A stretch of 64,000 bases of DNA from contig NZ_BAABFP010000008.1 in assembly GCF_039541115.1 (NCBI RefSeq), positions 124,001 to 188,000 of the forward strand, in the 5' to 3' direction. Position numbers and translations under genes: made by a program. Position 1 is the stretch's first letter. Each line of letters starts with the position of its first letter. The notes below the pieces were generated by a model. It ran no database searches. It was not told the DNA's origin and was given only the letters and a program-made list of their open reading frames with translations. The stretch is from Angustibacter luteus. Its GTDB lineage: Bacteria > Actinomycetota > Actinomycetes > Actinomycetales > Angustibacteraceae. This document shows, piece by piece, positions 1 through 9,228 of the stretch.

Positions 1-1183
1 GCCGGGACAGCGCGGCCGTCACCTCGGGGTCGAGCAGCCGGGCCAGCGCGGGGTGCACGTTCCAGTCGGAGGTCATGGCCCGGTACTCCGCGAGCACCGA
101 GTCCTTGGCCGGGGCCGTCGTCCGGGTGGCGCGGATCATGGCGTTGCGCGGGGTGTGCCGGGAGTCGACGAACTCGACCACGTCGACCCGGTAGCCGACC
201 ATCCGCAGCACCAGGGCGCGCAGCGAGTCGGTGAGGACGTCGGCGAAGCGCTCGCGCAGGATCGGGTGCCGGGCCACCGCGCCGTACGGATTGGGCGCCC
301 CGGGGCCGGCGGCGAGCTGCCGCTGGACGTCGTGGTGGCAGCAGGGCGCGGCGAGGACGACGGCCGACTCCCACCGCTTGGCCCGGGCGAGGGCGTCGTC
401 GGTGGCGGTGTCGCAGGCATGCAGCGCGAGGACCAGCACGGGCGGCTGCCCGCCGAAGGGGTCGGCGTCCCCGATCGCGCCGACCCGGAAGGTGAGGCCA
501 TCGAGACCGGCCTCGGCGGCCAGCCGGGTGTTGCGCTCGACGACGTCCGGGCGGATGTCGATGCCGACGGTCTGCACGTCGCCCAGCCGTTCGGCCAGGA
601 ACCGGTGCGCGGCGAAGGTGAGGTAGGCGTTGCCGCAGCCCAGGTCGACCACCCGGACCGGCCGGTCGGTCGGCAGCTTGTCCAGCGTGGGCTCGAGCAG
701 GCGCAGGAACGCGTCCACCTGCCGGCGCTTGTCGCCGTCCGCGCCGAGCACCCGGAACAGCGGGTCGTCCGGCGAGACCAGCCGCTGGCGGACCCGGTCG
801 TGCGAGCGCACCTCGACGACCCGGCGGCTGGCCGGCGCCCGGTGCACCTGCGCGGCACCCTTCTTGGTGACCCGCAGCTGCACGGTCTCGTCGACGGTCT
901 CGACGTGCCAGTTGCCGAACGGCTCGGCCAGCAGCGCGTCCACGGTGGCCGCGGCGGCGCCGTACGGGGTGTTGCGGGTCGTCGCGGCGCGCCCGTCGTG
1001 CGTGACGACCTGCAGGACGCGGCCGCTCTTCAGGTCGACCGGCCGCAGCTCGGCGCGCGTCACGGACGGGTGCGCGGTGCGGCGGCGGCCGGCCGCGACG
1101 GCCCGGACGAGCTTGTCGGGGTCGAGCAGGGCGGGCCGCAGCTGGGCCAGGGCGTCGTCGAGGTCGAGCACGTCGTCCATCAT
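1..1183 (-). CDS. Class I SAM-dependent methyltransferase (3' end outside window)
   Basis: The protein begins MMDDVLDLDDALAQL and stays open to the window edge, giving 394 visible codons. A Rossmann motif I (VVDLGCGNAYLTF, around residues 177-189) and a later LAAPCCHHDVQRQL segment (around 278-291) mark it as a methyltransferase of the METTL25/Methyltransf_32 kind. The PCCHH segment is known in that family; the substrate is not evident. The N-terminal 170 residues form a separate accessory region. ATG codons at 1183 and 1180 are both possible starts. It is divergent from the ArsR gene, and the 88-base gap between them holds that regulator's operators. Fold confidence is high; function is unassigned. 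Confidence 0.8.
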   Translation of the reverse strand, partial: MMDDVLDLDDALAQLRPALLDPDKLVRAVAAGRRRTAHPSVTRAELRPVDLKSGRVLQVVTHDGRAATTRNTPYGAAAATVDALLAEPFGNWHVETVDETVQLRVTKKGAAQVHRAPASRRVVEVRSHDRVRQRLVSPDDPLFRVLGADGDKRRQVDAFLRLLEPTLDKLPTDRPVRVVDLGCGNAYLTFAAHRFLAERLGDVQTVGIDIRPDVVERNTRLAAEAGLDGLTFRVGAIGDADPFGGQPPVLVLALHACDTATDDALARAKRWESAVVLAAPCCHHDVQRQLAAGPGAPNPYGAVARHPILRERFADVLTDSLRALVLRMVGYRVDVVEFVDSRHTPRNAMIRATRTTAPAKDSVLAEYRAMTSDWNVHPALARLLDPEVTAALSR

Positions 1184-1220
1184 CACCGATCCCAGCGACC
1201 CTCCGCGCATCCCCAATCTT

Positions 1221-1264
1221 CTTTGCAAAGGAGTCTTGGCAAAGAAGTCTTTGCAAAGTAGCTT
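1221..1264 (+). promoter_or_regulatory. Promoter and triple palindromic operator of the ArsR/MFS operon
   Basis: Three 10-base palindromic elements start exactly 14 bases apart: CTTTGCAAAG at 1221, CTTGGCAAAG at 1235 and CTTTGCAAAG at 1249. The middle, imperfect copy contains a -35 candidate TTGGCA (1236-1241). Seventeen bases later comes a -10 candidate TAGCTT (1259-1264), followed by 7 bases and the ATG at 1272. Repressor binding here would cover the promoter, and the transcript would be essentially leaderless. That the adjacent ArsR protein is the ligand is inference. Confidence 0.65.
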
Positions 1265-1271
1265 TGGCACC

Positions 1272-1910
1272 ATGAACGAGACCCCCGACGGCAGCCAGCA
1301 GCCCGAGCCGGCCCAGGACCCCCAGGAGCTGCGGCTGGACGCCCGCACCCTGCGCGGCCTGGCCCACCCGCTGCGGGTGCGCATCCTCGGCATGCTGCGC
1401 CGCGACGGCGCCGCCACCGCGACCGGACTGGCCGAGAAGCTCGGCCAGTCCAGCGCCGCGACCAGCTACCACCTGCGCCAGCTCGCCGAGTACGGCTTCA
1501 TCGTCGAGGTCGAGGAGCTCGGCCAGGGCCGGGAGCGGTACTGGAAGTCGGCCAGCCGGTCGACGACGCTGGACGTCGGCGCCTACGTCACCGACCCCGA
1601 GCTGGCCGCGAACACGGAGACCTACCTGCGGGCCGTCACCCGGATGTCCGCGGACCTGGTGCAGAGCCACCTGGACGAGAAGGTCGCGCTGCCGGGCCAC
1701 TGGCAGTCCGCCGGCACGTTCAACGACATCCGGCTGCGCCTGACCCCCGACCAGGCCGACGAGCTCGCCGAGCGCATGTGGGCGCTGGTCAACGAGTACC
1801 CGCGCGCTGACGAGCTCGCGCCGCCGGTGGACGACACCGACCCGGGCGAGGCCCTGCGCCCCGTCGACGTCCAGCTCAACGTCTTCCCGGTCCCTGGGGA
1901 CGCGCGATGA
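1272..1910 (+). CDS. ArsR-family winged-helix transcriptional regulator
   Basis: A 212-residue cytoplasmic DNA-binding protein. Residues around 25-100 form an ArsR/HTH_5 winged helix: LRGLAHPLRVRILGML, then a recognition region SSAATSYHLRQLAEYGFI and a wing ending GRERYWKSA. The C-terminal half matches the long-form ArsR proteins that often accompany drug exporters; no metal-binding cysteine box is visible, so a metal sensor is unlikely. It overlaps the downstream MFS gene by 4 bases (ATGA), so the two are translationally coupled. It probably represses its own operon through the three palindromes just upstream. The ATG at 1272 is chosen because the -10 box lies 7 bases before it. Confidence 0.9.
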   Translation: MNETPDGSQQPEPAQDPQELRLDARTLRGLAHPLRVRILGMLRRDGAATATGLAEKLGQSSAATSYHLRQLAEYGFIVEVEELGQGRERYWKSASRSTTLDVGAYVTDPELAANTETYLRAVTRMSADLVQSHLDEKVALPGHWQSAGTFNDIRLRLTPDQADELAERMWALVNEYPRADELAPPVDDTDPGEALRPVDVQLNVFPVPGDAR

Positions 1911-3244
1911 GCCGGACGACGGCGCCCGCCCGCGCCTCCCTGCGCCCGATGATCGCGCTGCTGACCGCGTACGGCATCTCGCTGGTCGGCACCCGGCTCT
2001 CGATGATCGCGCTGCCGCTCTTCGTGCTGGCCACCACCGGCTCCCCCACCCGCACCGGCTTCGTCGCGATGGCCGAGATGGCGCCGTACGTCCTGGCCCA
2101 GGCACTGTCCGGTCCGGTGACCGACCGGGTCGGGCCACGCCGGATGAGCATCACGTCCGACCTGGTCAGCGTCGTCGTGGTCGGCCTGATCCCGGTGCTG
2201 CACCAGGCCGGGATGCTGCACTTCAGCACCCTGGTCGCGTTGGTCGCGGTAGCCGGTGCGGTCCGTGGGCCGGGCGACAGCGCCAAGTACGTGCTCGCCC
2301 CGGCCGTGGCGAAGGCCGCCGGCCAGCCCAACGAGCGCGTGCTCGGCCTCGAGGACGGGATCGGCCGCGCCGCCACCGTGATCGGGCCGCTCGCCGCCGC
2401 CGCGCTGGTCACCCTGGTCGGCGCACCAACCGCCATCGCGCTGGATGCCGCGACGTTCGCCGTCGCCGCCCTCGTGTTCGTCGTCGCGCTGCGGCCGAGC
2501 GAGGCGAGCGGTGCCGGCAGTGCCGCCGAGGACGCTGCGGACAGCGCCGACCCGTACTTCTCCCGGCTGCGCGCCGGCGCCCGGTTCGTCTGGGACGACG
2601 GCCTGCTGCGCGCCATCGTCGGCATGGTCGCGGTCACCAACATGATCGACGCGGCCATGGCCGGCGTGCTGATCGCCGTCTGGGCCCAGCACCAGGGTGG
2701 CGGCGCCGGGCTGATGGGGGCCACCGCCGCCGTGATGTCGGTCGGGGCCCTGCTGGGCGCCCTGTTCGCGGCGGCCGCCGGGCACCGGCTTCCCCGCCGG
2801 ATGGCCTTCGCCATCGGCTTCTTCGGGATCGGGGCACCCCGTTTCGCCGTGCTCGGCCTGGACGCGCCCCTGTGGCTGGTGTTCGCCGTGCTGTTCGTGG
2901 GCGGCCTGGGCTGCGGGCTGATCAACCCGATCCTCGGCGCCGTGCAGATGGAGCGGGTGCCCGAGCCGATGCGGGCCCGGGTGATGTCCCTGATCAACGC
3001 GGCCTGCTGGTGCCTGATCCCCCTCGGCGGCGTGTTCGGCGGCGTGCTCGCCACGAAGTTCGGCATCAGCACGGCCCTGCTGGTGTGCGGCGCCATCTAC
3101 CTGGTGGCGACCACCCTGCCGCTGGTCCGGCCGGAGTGGGCCCAGCTGAACCGCCCGCCGGCGGCCGTCCCTGAGCACGTCCCGGATGCACTTTCGCCCG
3201 AGATGGCCGATCATGGCGTGACCTTCGACGCGCCCGCTCGTTAG
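1907..3244 (+). CDS. MFS transporter, probable drug/metabolite exporter
   Basis: A 445-residue polytopic inner-membrane protein of the major facilitator superfamily, normal length for 12 transmembrane helices. The loop-2 type motif GPVTDRVGPRRMSI near residue 67 is typical of the fold. A long hydrophobic stretch, GLGCGLINPILGAVQMERVP, and a basic/acidic tail follow. Such pairs (ArsR regulator plus MFS permease) usually export a toxic small molecule using the proton gradient; the substrate cannot be told from sequence. It starts inside the ArsR stop codon and is the last gene of the operon. Confidence 0.88.
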   Translation: MSRTTAPARASLRPMIALLTAYGISLVGTRLSMIALPLFVLATTGSPTRTGFVAMAEMAPYVLAQALSGPVTDRVGPRRMSITSDLVSVVVVGLIPVLHQAGMLHFSTLVALVAVAGAVRGPGDSAKYVLAPAVAKAAGQPNERVLGLEDGIGRAATVIGPLAAAALVTLVGAPTAIALDAATFAVAALVFVVALRPSEASGAGSAAEDAADSADPYFSRLRAGARFVWDDGLLRAIVGMVAVTNMIDAAMAGVLIAVWAQHQGGGAGLMGATAAVMSVGALLGALFAAAAGHRLPRRMAFAIGFFGIGAPRFAVLGLDAPLWLVFAVLFVGGLGCGLINPILGAVQMERVPEPMRARVMSLINAACWCLIPLGGVFGGVLATKFGISTALLVCGAIYLVATTLPLVRPEWAQLNRPPAAVPEHVPDALSPEMADHGVTFDAPAR

Positions 3245-3298
3245 GCAGGTCGAGCCCCGGGGGTGGGGTGTGCCGAGACGACGACGGAGGCTTCAGCA

Positions 3299-4591
3299 GT
3301 GAGCGCCCATCGAGAGTGCAGGACCGTGCGGATCCGGTGGCGGCAGGCCGTCGCGCTCGTCCCGGCCGTCGTGCTCGCGGCCAGCGGCATCGCCCTCGCC
3401 TGGTCCGGTCCGCACGGCGCGCACCAGCTCAGCCTCCCGCCGGTGCCCGGCGCGGCGCTCGCCCAGCCCGACCGCAGCGGCAGTGTCCAGCCGGCCGGCT
3501 CCGGCGCGGCCGACCCGGGCGCCGCGCCCGGCGTCGCCCCCGGCCTGGACCTGCCGAACGGCGTGTCCCCCGGCAGCGCGCAGCTGGTCCGGCTGGACGC
3601 CCTGGGCATCCCCCGACCCGCCCTGGCCGCCTACCAGCTGGCCGCGCGGCTGGTCGACCAGGCCGACCCGGCCTGCCACATCGACTGGCCGCTGGTCGCC
3701 GCGATCGGCCGCGTCGAGAGCAACCACGCGCGGTTCGGCGGCAACGCCCTCGACGCCCAGGGCATCGCCCGCCCCGGGATCATCGGGCTGCCGCTCAACG
3801 GCTCCAACGGGACGGCGCGGATCACCGACACGGACGACGGGCGCTGGGACCGCGACACCACCTACGACCGCGCGGTCGGCCCCATGCAGTTCATCCCCGG
3901 CACCTGGCGGATCGTCGGCGCGGACGCCGACGGGGACGGCGCGCGCAACCCGCAGGACATGAACGACGCCGCGACGGCCACCGCGATCTACCTGTGCAGC
4001 GGCCCGGGCGACCTGCGCCGCGACAGCGACCTCTACGGCGCGATCAAGCGGTACAACAACTCCGACACCTACGTGCGCACCGTGATCGCCATCGCCGACG
4101 CGTACCGGCACGGCGTCGCCGAGCTGCCGGCGGCGAGCCTGCCCGCAGCGCACCAGGGCAGCGGGGCCGGGCCGGACGTCGAGGCCGCGGGTGCGCGTCC
4201 GGCCGCGACCACCACGACCGACCGCGCCGCGGGCTCGGGCTCTGGTGCTGCGCCGACCGCTGGCAGCGGCTCCGGCGGCTCGGGCTCCGGCAGCACCGGT
4301 GGCTCGGCCGGCCCGGGGTCGGGGCACAGCGGGAGCGGCGCGACCCTGCCCACGACCGCTCCGGGGCTCCCCGGCGTCGTCGGGTCGGTCGGTTCGGCGG
4401 CGTCGTCCGGTGTCTCGTCCGCCGTCAGCCTGGTCACCTCGGTGGTCACCCAGGTCGTCAAGCTCCCGACGCCCATCGTGACCACCACGACCCCGTGCAT
4501 CATCAACGTGCTCGGGATCAAGGTCTGCACGATCACGACGATCTCCAGCACGACCACCACGAAGACGACGACGAGCACCCACCGGCCGTAG
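3299..4591 (+). CDS. Secreted lytic murein transglycosylase (SLT/MltB-like)
   Basis: A 430-residue exported protein predicted to cleave peptidoglycan glycan strands. After a basic N-terminus and one hydrophobic signal/anchor segment (about residues 15-35) comes a lysozyme-like domain (about 105-270): AAIGRVESNHARFGG contains the probable catalytic Glu140, followed by GPMQFIPGTW, ADADGDGARNPQD and AIKRYNNSDTYV. The rest is a Gly/Ser/Ala-rich linker and a threonine-rich tail with two cysteines near the C-terminus. The start is GTG at 3299 because GGAGG lies 8 bases upstream; an in-frame GTG at 3263 is possible but poorer. It is convergent with the patatin gene. Confidence 0.85.
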   Translation: MSAHRECRTVRIRWRQAVALVPAVVLAASGIALAWSGPHGAHQLSLPPVPGAALAQPDRSGSVQPAGSGAADPGAAPGVAPGLDLPNGVSPGSAQLVRLDALGIPRPALAAYQLAARLVDQADPACHIDWPLVAAIGRVESNHARFGGNALDAQGIARPGIIGLPLNGSNGTARITDTDDGRWDRDTTYDRAVGPMQFIPGTWRIVGADADGDGARNPQDMNDAATATAIYLCSGPGDLRRDSDLYGAIKRYNNSDTYVRTVIAIADAYRHGVAELPAASLPAAHQGSGAGPDVEAAGARPAATTTTDRAAGSGSGAAPTAGSGSGGSGSGSTGGSAGPGSGHSGSGATLPTTAPGLPGVVGSVGSAASSGVSSAVSLVTSVVTQVVKLPTPIVTTTTPCIINVLGIKVCTITTISSTTTTKTTTSTHRP

Positions 4592-4601
4592 CCCGAGAAG
4601 C

Positions 4602-7600
4602 TCAGACCGGGCGCATGCTGGTGGTCGTCGCGGCCGCCGGGTGGTCCGGGTTGGCCGTGAAGTAGGCCTCGAGCATCTTCGTGGTGTTGGTGTAGCCGAG
4701 CAGCCGGTAGGCCTCGAAGTCGTACTCCCCGTAGAACTGGTTGCCGGTCGAGGTGATCGGGAACTCGCGGTTCTCCGCGGCGTACCCGTCGAGCTCGAGG
4801 TTCGGCTCGGCCGTCCGGATGTTCTTCACGAACCACACGTCGCTGACCACCGTGTCCGGGTCCTTGACCGTCGAGACGAGCAGGTGCATCCAGCCCTGGC
4901 TGGCCGGGCTCGGCAGCTCGACGCTGGTCTGCGAACCGCGCGGGATGACGTGCACGAGCTGGCTCGCGTTGCGACGCAGCATGAGCGCGGCGTCCTCGGG
5001 GCTGGGCCGGACGACCAGACCGAGATCCATCCGGGCCGTCACGATGGCGTCGCTGAGCGCGTCCAGGCTGTCCTGGGCGTCCGCCGACGCGTCCAGCACG
5101 AACAGCGTGCGGGGCATGTCCCGCAACGCCTCCACGATCGCCGTGTTGTCGTAGTGCCCGCCGTCGGTGACGTACACCTTGGTGTCGTCGATGGTCAGGC
5201 TGCCGAACGCCTCCCGGAAGATCCGCAGCGGGCCGGGGCGCACGGCCCGGCGCCAGAGCCAGAACGCTTGTCCCGCAACGCCGTCCGGCTTCGCGGCCAG
5301 CTTCGCTGCCGGGTTCACCAGGTACGGGTTGGGCAGCCACACGCCGAGCCTGGCGTTGGCCAGGGCCAGCAGCATCCGGTACGGCCGGACCCGTCCGTTC
5401 ATCCGCCCCACCCGCGGCGAGAAGGCCGCGGCGCTGGCCGCCATCGCCGCTGCGACGGTGGTGTCCAGGCCCTGCGGGTCGGACATCGCGGAGTACGCGT
5501 CGGCGGGCTGCATGCGGCCGCTGGGCAGCCGGGAGTCGCTGATGCCGATCAGCCCACCCGCGACCGGCGCGCCGTCCAGCACGCCGTCCCCGGTCCGGAA
5601 CTGGAACGGCGCGCAGCCGCGCGCGGCTGGGACGTAGTCCCGGTCCGAGATGTTCACCGTGCAGCACACGCACAGCTCCGGGCCGGACTCGGCGCCGTTC
5701 GCCGACACGTGGGTCGGCGTCTGGTACGGCAGCGGTTGTGCCTTGGAACCGGTGCGGCGCACCAGGAACGAGTCGGAGAGCCGCTCACGGTAGAAGGGGT
5801 GCAGCGAGCTGAGCATCGCGTCGCTGAACAGCCGGATCGCCAGCACGACGCCGATGGCGGCCAGCTCGACCTTGTGGTCGAGCAGCCGCTCGGGGTAGAG
5901 CAGGTTGTCCCGGACCAGCACCAGCAGCACGACGAACGCGGCCCCGATCACGATCAGGCCGGCCGCCCACGGCACCACCAGCCGTCGGAACACGTCGAGC
6001 AGGGCGCCGCGACGGGTCGTCGGCGAGCGGCTGGCCCCGGCCTTCAGCAGCCCACGGACCGCCGCCGCCAGGGCGACCACTGCGGTGAGCCAGGACGCCA
6101 GGGTGTCTGACAGGGAGCCGCCGCGGCCGCCGGGCCGGTCGTCGCAGAACGTGGGCACCGGCGTCTCGTCCGTCGGGTCGCACCACTGCCCGTGCTCGTT
6201 GGTGATCACGGCGCCGCCGGGTGCGAACACCACCGCGTCGTCCGTCCAGGTGCCACCGCAGCCGCTGTACGTGAACGGCACCGAGTCCTCCCGCTGCTTC
6301 GGGCTCGCGCGACCCCAGGCCAGCTCCGCCTCCGCGGTGAACTCGTCCTCCACCTTGGTCAGGCACCCGTCCGGCGTGGCGAGCCGGGACGCGGCCATCA
6401 CCTTGGCCACCAACGGGGTGGGCTTGTTGTTCAGCGTCGCGTTGTTGAGCACCACGACCAACCACGGCAGGACGATGATCAGCGCCCCGACAGCGAGACC
6501 GACGCTGACCAGCGTCTGGGTGGCACCGGCCAGGACCAGCCGCCCGCGCCCCAGGTACTTCGCCACGACCTTGGCGCCGACGAACAGCGCGAGCCCGAGG
6601 ATCAGGACACCCCAGCCGAACAGGAACCAGCCGCCGTGGTGGCCGTTCTCGGTGCTGAAGACCGCCTGCGACCCGTCCCCGAGGCAGGTCGCCGCACCGC
6701 CCGGGCCGCGAGCCGGGCAGACCACGGTGATCCGCTGGTGCACCCACCCGACGTACAGGGCCGCGCCGTACAACGAGACGCCGATCAGCGTGAGGTTGAC
6801 CGCGATGCCGTACAGGATCGACAAGATGCCCGACACCATCGTGGAACCCGTGGGGAGCAGGAACTTCGACCGGCGGCGCAGCCAGTCCTCCTCCGGCGAG
6901 CCCGGTTGGAAGAGCGACTCCTGCACGTCCGGGTCCTGGTCGCTGTGCCGCCGGGCCATGTGCAGCGCGGTCGCGATGTAGCCACCACCGCTCACGGCGT
7001 ACACCCGGTCGGCGTCGGCGTACAGCGAGCTGCCGCCGGTCCCGCTCTGCCGCAACCGTTGCAGGCCACCGAGGCAGAAGGCGGCGGACCGGATCCCCCC
7101 GCCCGAGCAGGCGATCGCGGTACCGCTGAACGCCGGCTTGTCGCCCATCGACGCGTCGAACCCCGAGGGCTGCGGCACGGGAGCCTGCGAGTCGTGGTCG
7201 GGGTCCGCGCGGCTGGGCTGCACCCGCAGCACGAGCAGGAACGAGCCGATCACGGCCAACGCCTGCAGGAGAAGGGACGTCGTCGCCGTCCCGGGCACGT
7301 CGAAGAACACCGCGACGAGCCCCGCGACCAGTCCCAGCCCGCTGATCAGGCACCAGATCGCCATGATCTGCGGCGCATCGGGCTTCGTCTGCACCTGCGG
7401 TCCTCGACCGCTGCGCAACCGCCCGTAGGCCACCACGAGCAGCCAGGCGACCAACGCCTCGAGCACCAGCACGAAGGGACGGTCGACGTCCTCGAGCGGG
7501 TCGTGCCCGACGGCCGGGGCGAGCAGGGCCGCGGCCACCACGGCCTTGAGCACCGGACGGCGGAAGGCCAGGAACCGCACGCGGGTCACGAGGGCGTGCT

Positions 7601-7709
7601 CGGCCGGCCCACCCGGCAGGGCCGGTGGCGGGGCCTGCGCGTCGAGCAGTGCGGCGTGCTCGCCGGCCGCCTTCAGGCGCGCCGAGAGCCGTCCCTGGTC
7701 CGGGCTCAT
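4602..7709 (-). CDS. Polytopic membrane patatin-like phospholipase
   Basis: A 1035-residue protein with a patatin hydrolase fold split by membrane segments. The oxyanion-hole motif CSGGGIRSAAF is at about 200-210, the nucleophile serine in YAVSGGGYIA at about 236-245 and the catalytic Asp in VTDGGHYDN at about 847-855, so the Ser/Asp dyad looks complete. About four hydrophobic segments precede the first motif and about six more lie between the serine and the Asp region. A membrane-embedded lipid acyl hydrolase is the natural reading; the substrate is unknown. A G-rich run and GTGAC precede the ATG. No partner gene is obvious; the only close neighbour is the convergent transglycosylase. Confidence 0.8.
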   Translation of the reverse strand: MSPDQGRLSARLKAAGEHAALLDAQAPPPALPGGPAEHALVTRVRFLAFRRPVLKAVVAAALLAPAVGHDPLEDVDRPFVLVLEALVAWLLVVAYGRLRSGRGPQVQTKPDAPQIMAIWCLISGLGLVAGLVAVFFDVPGTATTSLLLQALAVIGSFLLVLRVQPSRADPDHDSQAPVPQPSGFDASMGDKPAFSGTAIACSGGGIRSAAFCLGGLQRLRQSGTGGSSLYADADRVYAVSGGGYIATALHMARRHSDQDPDVQESLFQPGSPEEDWLRRRSKFLLPTGSTMVSGILSILYGIAVNLTLIGVSLYGAALYVGWVHQRITVVCPARGPGGAATCLGDGSQAVFSTENGHHGGWFLFGWGVLILGLALFVGAKVVAKYLGRGRLVLAGATQTLVSVGLAVGALIIVLPWLVVVLNNATLNNKPTPLVAKVMAASRLATPDGCLTKVEDEFTAEAELAWGRASPKQREDSVPFTYSGCGGTWTDDAVVFAPGGAVITNEHGQWCDPTDETPVPTFCDDRPGGRGGSLSDTLASWLTAVVALAAAVRGLLKAGASRSPTTRRGALLDVFRRLVVPWAAGLIVIGAAFVVLLVLVRDNLLYPERLLDHKVELAAIGVVLAIRLFSDAMLSSLHPFYRERLSDSFLVRRTGSKAQPLPYQTPTHVSANGAESGPELCVCCTVNISDRDYVPAARGCAPFQFRTGDGVLDGAPVAGGLIGISDSRLPSGRMQPADAYSAMSDPQGLDTTVAAAMAASAAAFSPRVGRMNGRVRPYRMLLALANARLGVWLPNPYLVNPAAKLAAKPDGVAGQAFWLWRRAVRPGPLRIFREAFGSLTIDDTKVYVTDGGHYDNTAIVEALRDMPRTLFVLDASADAQDSLDALSDAIVTARMDLGLVVRPSPEDAALMLRRNASQLVHVIPRGSQTSVELPSPASQGWMHLLVSTVKDPDTVVSDVWFVKNIRTAEPNLELDGYAAENREFPITSTGNQFYGEYDFEAYRLLGYTNTTKMLEAYFTANPDHPAAATTTSMRPV

Positions 7710-7805
7710 GTCACCCCCCGCCGGCGGTGTGGTTCCCCTCGCCAGTTATCCCACCGAGGTGATCATCTGTCTACGGCGGCGCGGATCCGGGGGTCGCTGC
7801 CGCGG

Positions 7806-7892
7806 TCAGCGCACCAGGGCGCCGACGACCGCGACCAGCACCAGGGCAGCCAGCGCGATGCTGACGACGAGGCGCCTGGTCCGGGGGGTCAC
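7806..7892 (-). CDS. Small single-span membrane protein, 28 residues
   Basis: A GTG-started frame encodes MTPRTRRLVVSIALAALVLV followed by AVVGALVR: a basic head followed by one transmembrane helix. It starts 10 bases after the stop of the upstream MFS gene on the same strand. Short proteins of this build (positive N-terminus plus one helix) are common in actinobacterial genomes, but I do not recognise a named family. The ribosome-binding site is weak, so the call depends on composition and position. It could also be chance coding. Confidence 0.4.
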   Translation of the reverse strand: MTPRTRRLVVSIALAALVLVAVVGALVR

Positions 7893-7902
7893 GCTGGCAA
7901 CT

Positions 7903-9228
7903 CTAGGCGGCGGAACGGGTGTCGGCCGCCTGGTCGGCGGCCATCCTGGCCCGGGCGAGCTCGCGCTCCGGGCCGGCGGGCTGCACCAGCAGGTGCGGCG
8001 TGCGGTCCAGCCGGTAGGTCACTCGCAGGTCCCGCTTGCGCACCACGTACGCCAGCGCCACCAACGCGGTCACGATGGACACGAGGCCGCCGAACCCGAT
8101 GGTCCAGCGCGGGCCGAGCGCGCTGCCGATCCAGCCGATGATCGGCGCGCCGATCGGCGTTCCGCCCATGAAGATCGCCATGTAGAGCGCCATCACCCGG
8201 CCGCGCATGTGCGGGGCAACGGACAGCTGGACGGTCGCGTTGGCGCTCGTCATCAAGGTCAGCGAGGACAGGCCGACCGGGATCAACGACAGCGCGAACA
8301 GCCCGTACGTCGGCATCAACGAGGAGATGGAGGCGAACACCCCGAAGGCCAGGGTGGCGCCGATGACCAGCCGCAGCCGCGGGCGCTCGCGCCGGGCGGC
8401 GAGCAGCGCGCCGGCCAGCGAGCCGATGGCCATGATCGACCCGAGCAGCCCGTACTCGCCCGACCCCTTGCCGAAGGCGCCGGTGGCCATGATCGCGGTG
8501 GTCATCTGGAAGTTCAGGCCGAAGGTGCCGACCAGGCACACGATGCTCATGATGAGCACCAGGTCGGGGCGGCGCTTCACGTAGCGCAGGCCCTCGCGCA
8601 GCTGGCCCTTGCCGCGCGGCGCGCGGTCAGCCGGGGTGAGCTCGCTGACCCGCATGCGCAGCAGCGACCCGATGACCGCGAGGAACGTGACCGCGTTGAT
8701 CAGGAACACCGGGCCGGTGCCGACCCAGGCGATCAGCAGGCCGGCGACGCCGGGGCCGATGATCCGGGCGGCGTGGAAGGACGCACTGTTCAGCCCCACC
8801 GCGTTGGACAGGTCCTCGCGCGGCACCATCTCGCTGACGAACGCCTGCCGGGCCGGTGAGTCGATGGCGGCGGCGATGCCGAGCGCGAAGGCGAGGGCGT
8901 AGGCGTGCCAGAGCTGGATGCTTCCGGTGACGACGAGCACGCCCGCGACGAGGCCGACGAGGCCCATGGCCGCCTGGGTGCCGATCAGCAGCCGGCGCTT
9001 GGGCAGCCGGTCGGCGAGCAGCCCGGCGAACGGGGCCAGCAGCAGCATCGGCGCGAACTGCAGACCGGTGGTGATGCCGACGGCGACCGCGGAGTGGTCG
9101 GTGAGGACCGTGAGGACGAGCCAGTCCTGGGCGACGCGCTGCATCCAGGTGCCGACGTTCGACACGATGGCGCCGGTGGCCCAGACGCGGTAGTTGAAGG
9201 TCCGCAGGGCGCGGAAGGTGGGGCTCAT
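7903..9228 (-). CDS. MFS transporter regulated by the adjacent MarR protein
   Basis: A 441-residue major facilitator protein. The start FRALRTFNYRVWATGAIVSN and GTWMQRVAQDWLVL are characteristic of the MFS_3/enterobactin-exporter-like (EntS) group, followed by the loop motif GLLADRLPKRRLL. Twelve helices are predicted by eye. It overlaps the upstream MarR gene by 4 bases (ATGA), so regulator and transporter form a two-gene operon, a common arrangement for exporters induced by their substrate. The substrate is unknown. A 28-residue membrane peptide may follow it. Confidence 0.88.
   Translation of the reverse strand: MSPTFRALRTFNYRVWATGAIVSNVGTWMQRVAQDWLVLTVLTDHSAVAVGITTGLQFAPMLLLAPFAGLLADRLPKRRLLIGTQAAMGLVGLVAGVLVVTGSIQLWHAYALAFALGIAAAIDSPARQAFVSEMVPREDLSNAVGLNSASFHAARIIGPGVAGLLIAWVGTGPVFLINAVTFLAVIGSLLRMRVSELTPADRAPRGKGQLREGLRYVKRRPDLVLIMSIVCLVGTFGLNFQMTTAIMATGAFGKGSGEYGLLGSIMAIGSLAGALLAARRERPRLRLVIGATLAFGVFASISSLMPTYGLFALSLIPVGLSSLTLMTSANATVQLSVAPHMRGRVMALYMAIFMGGTPIGAPIIGWIGSALGPRWTIGFGGLVSIVTALVALAYVVRKRDLRVTYRLDRTPHLLVQPAGPERELARARMAADQAADTRSAA

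Noticed and set aside
1622-3214. Long minus-strand frames opposite ArsR/MFS
   Set aside because: Low-complexity His/Gly/Arg-rich translation typical of shadow frames; no domain seen.
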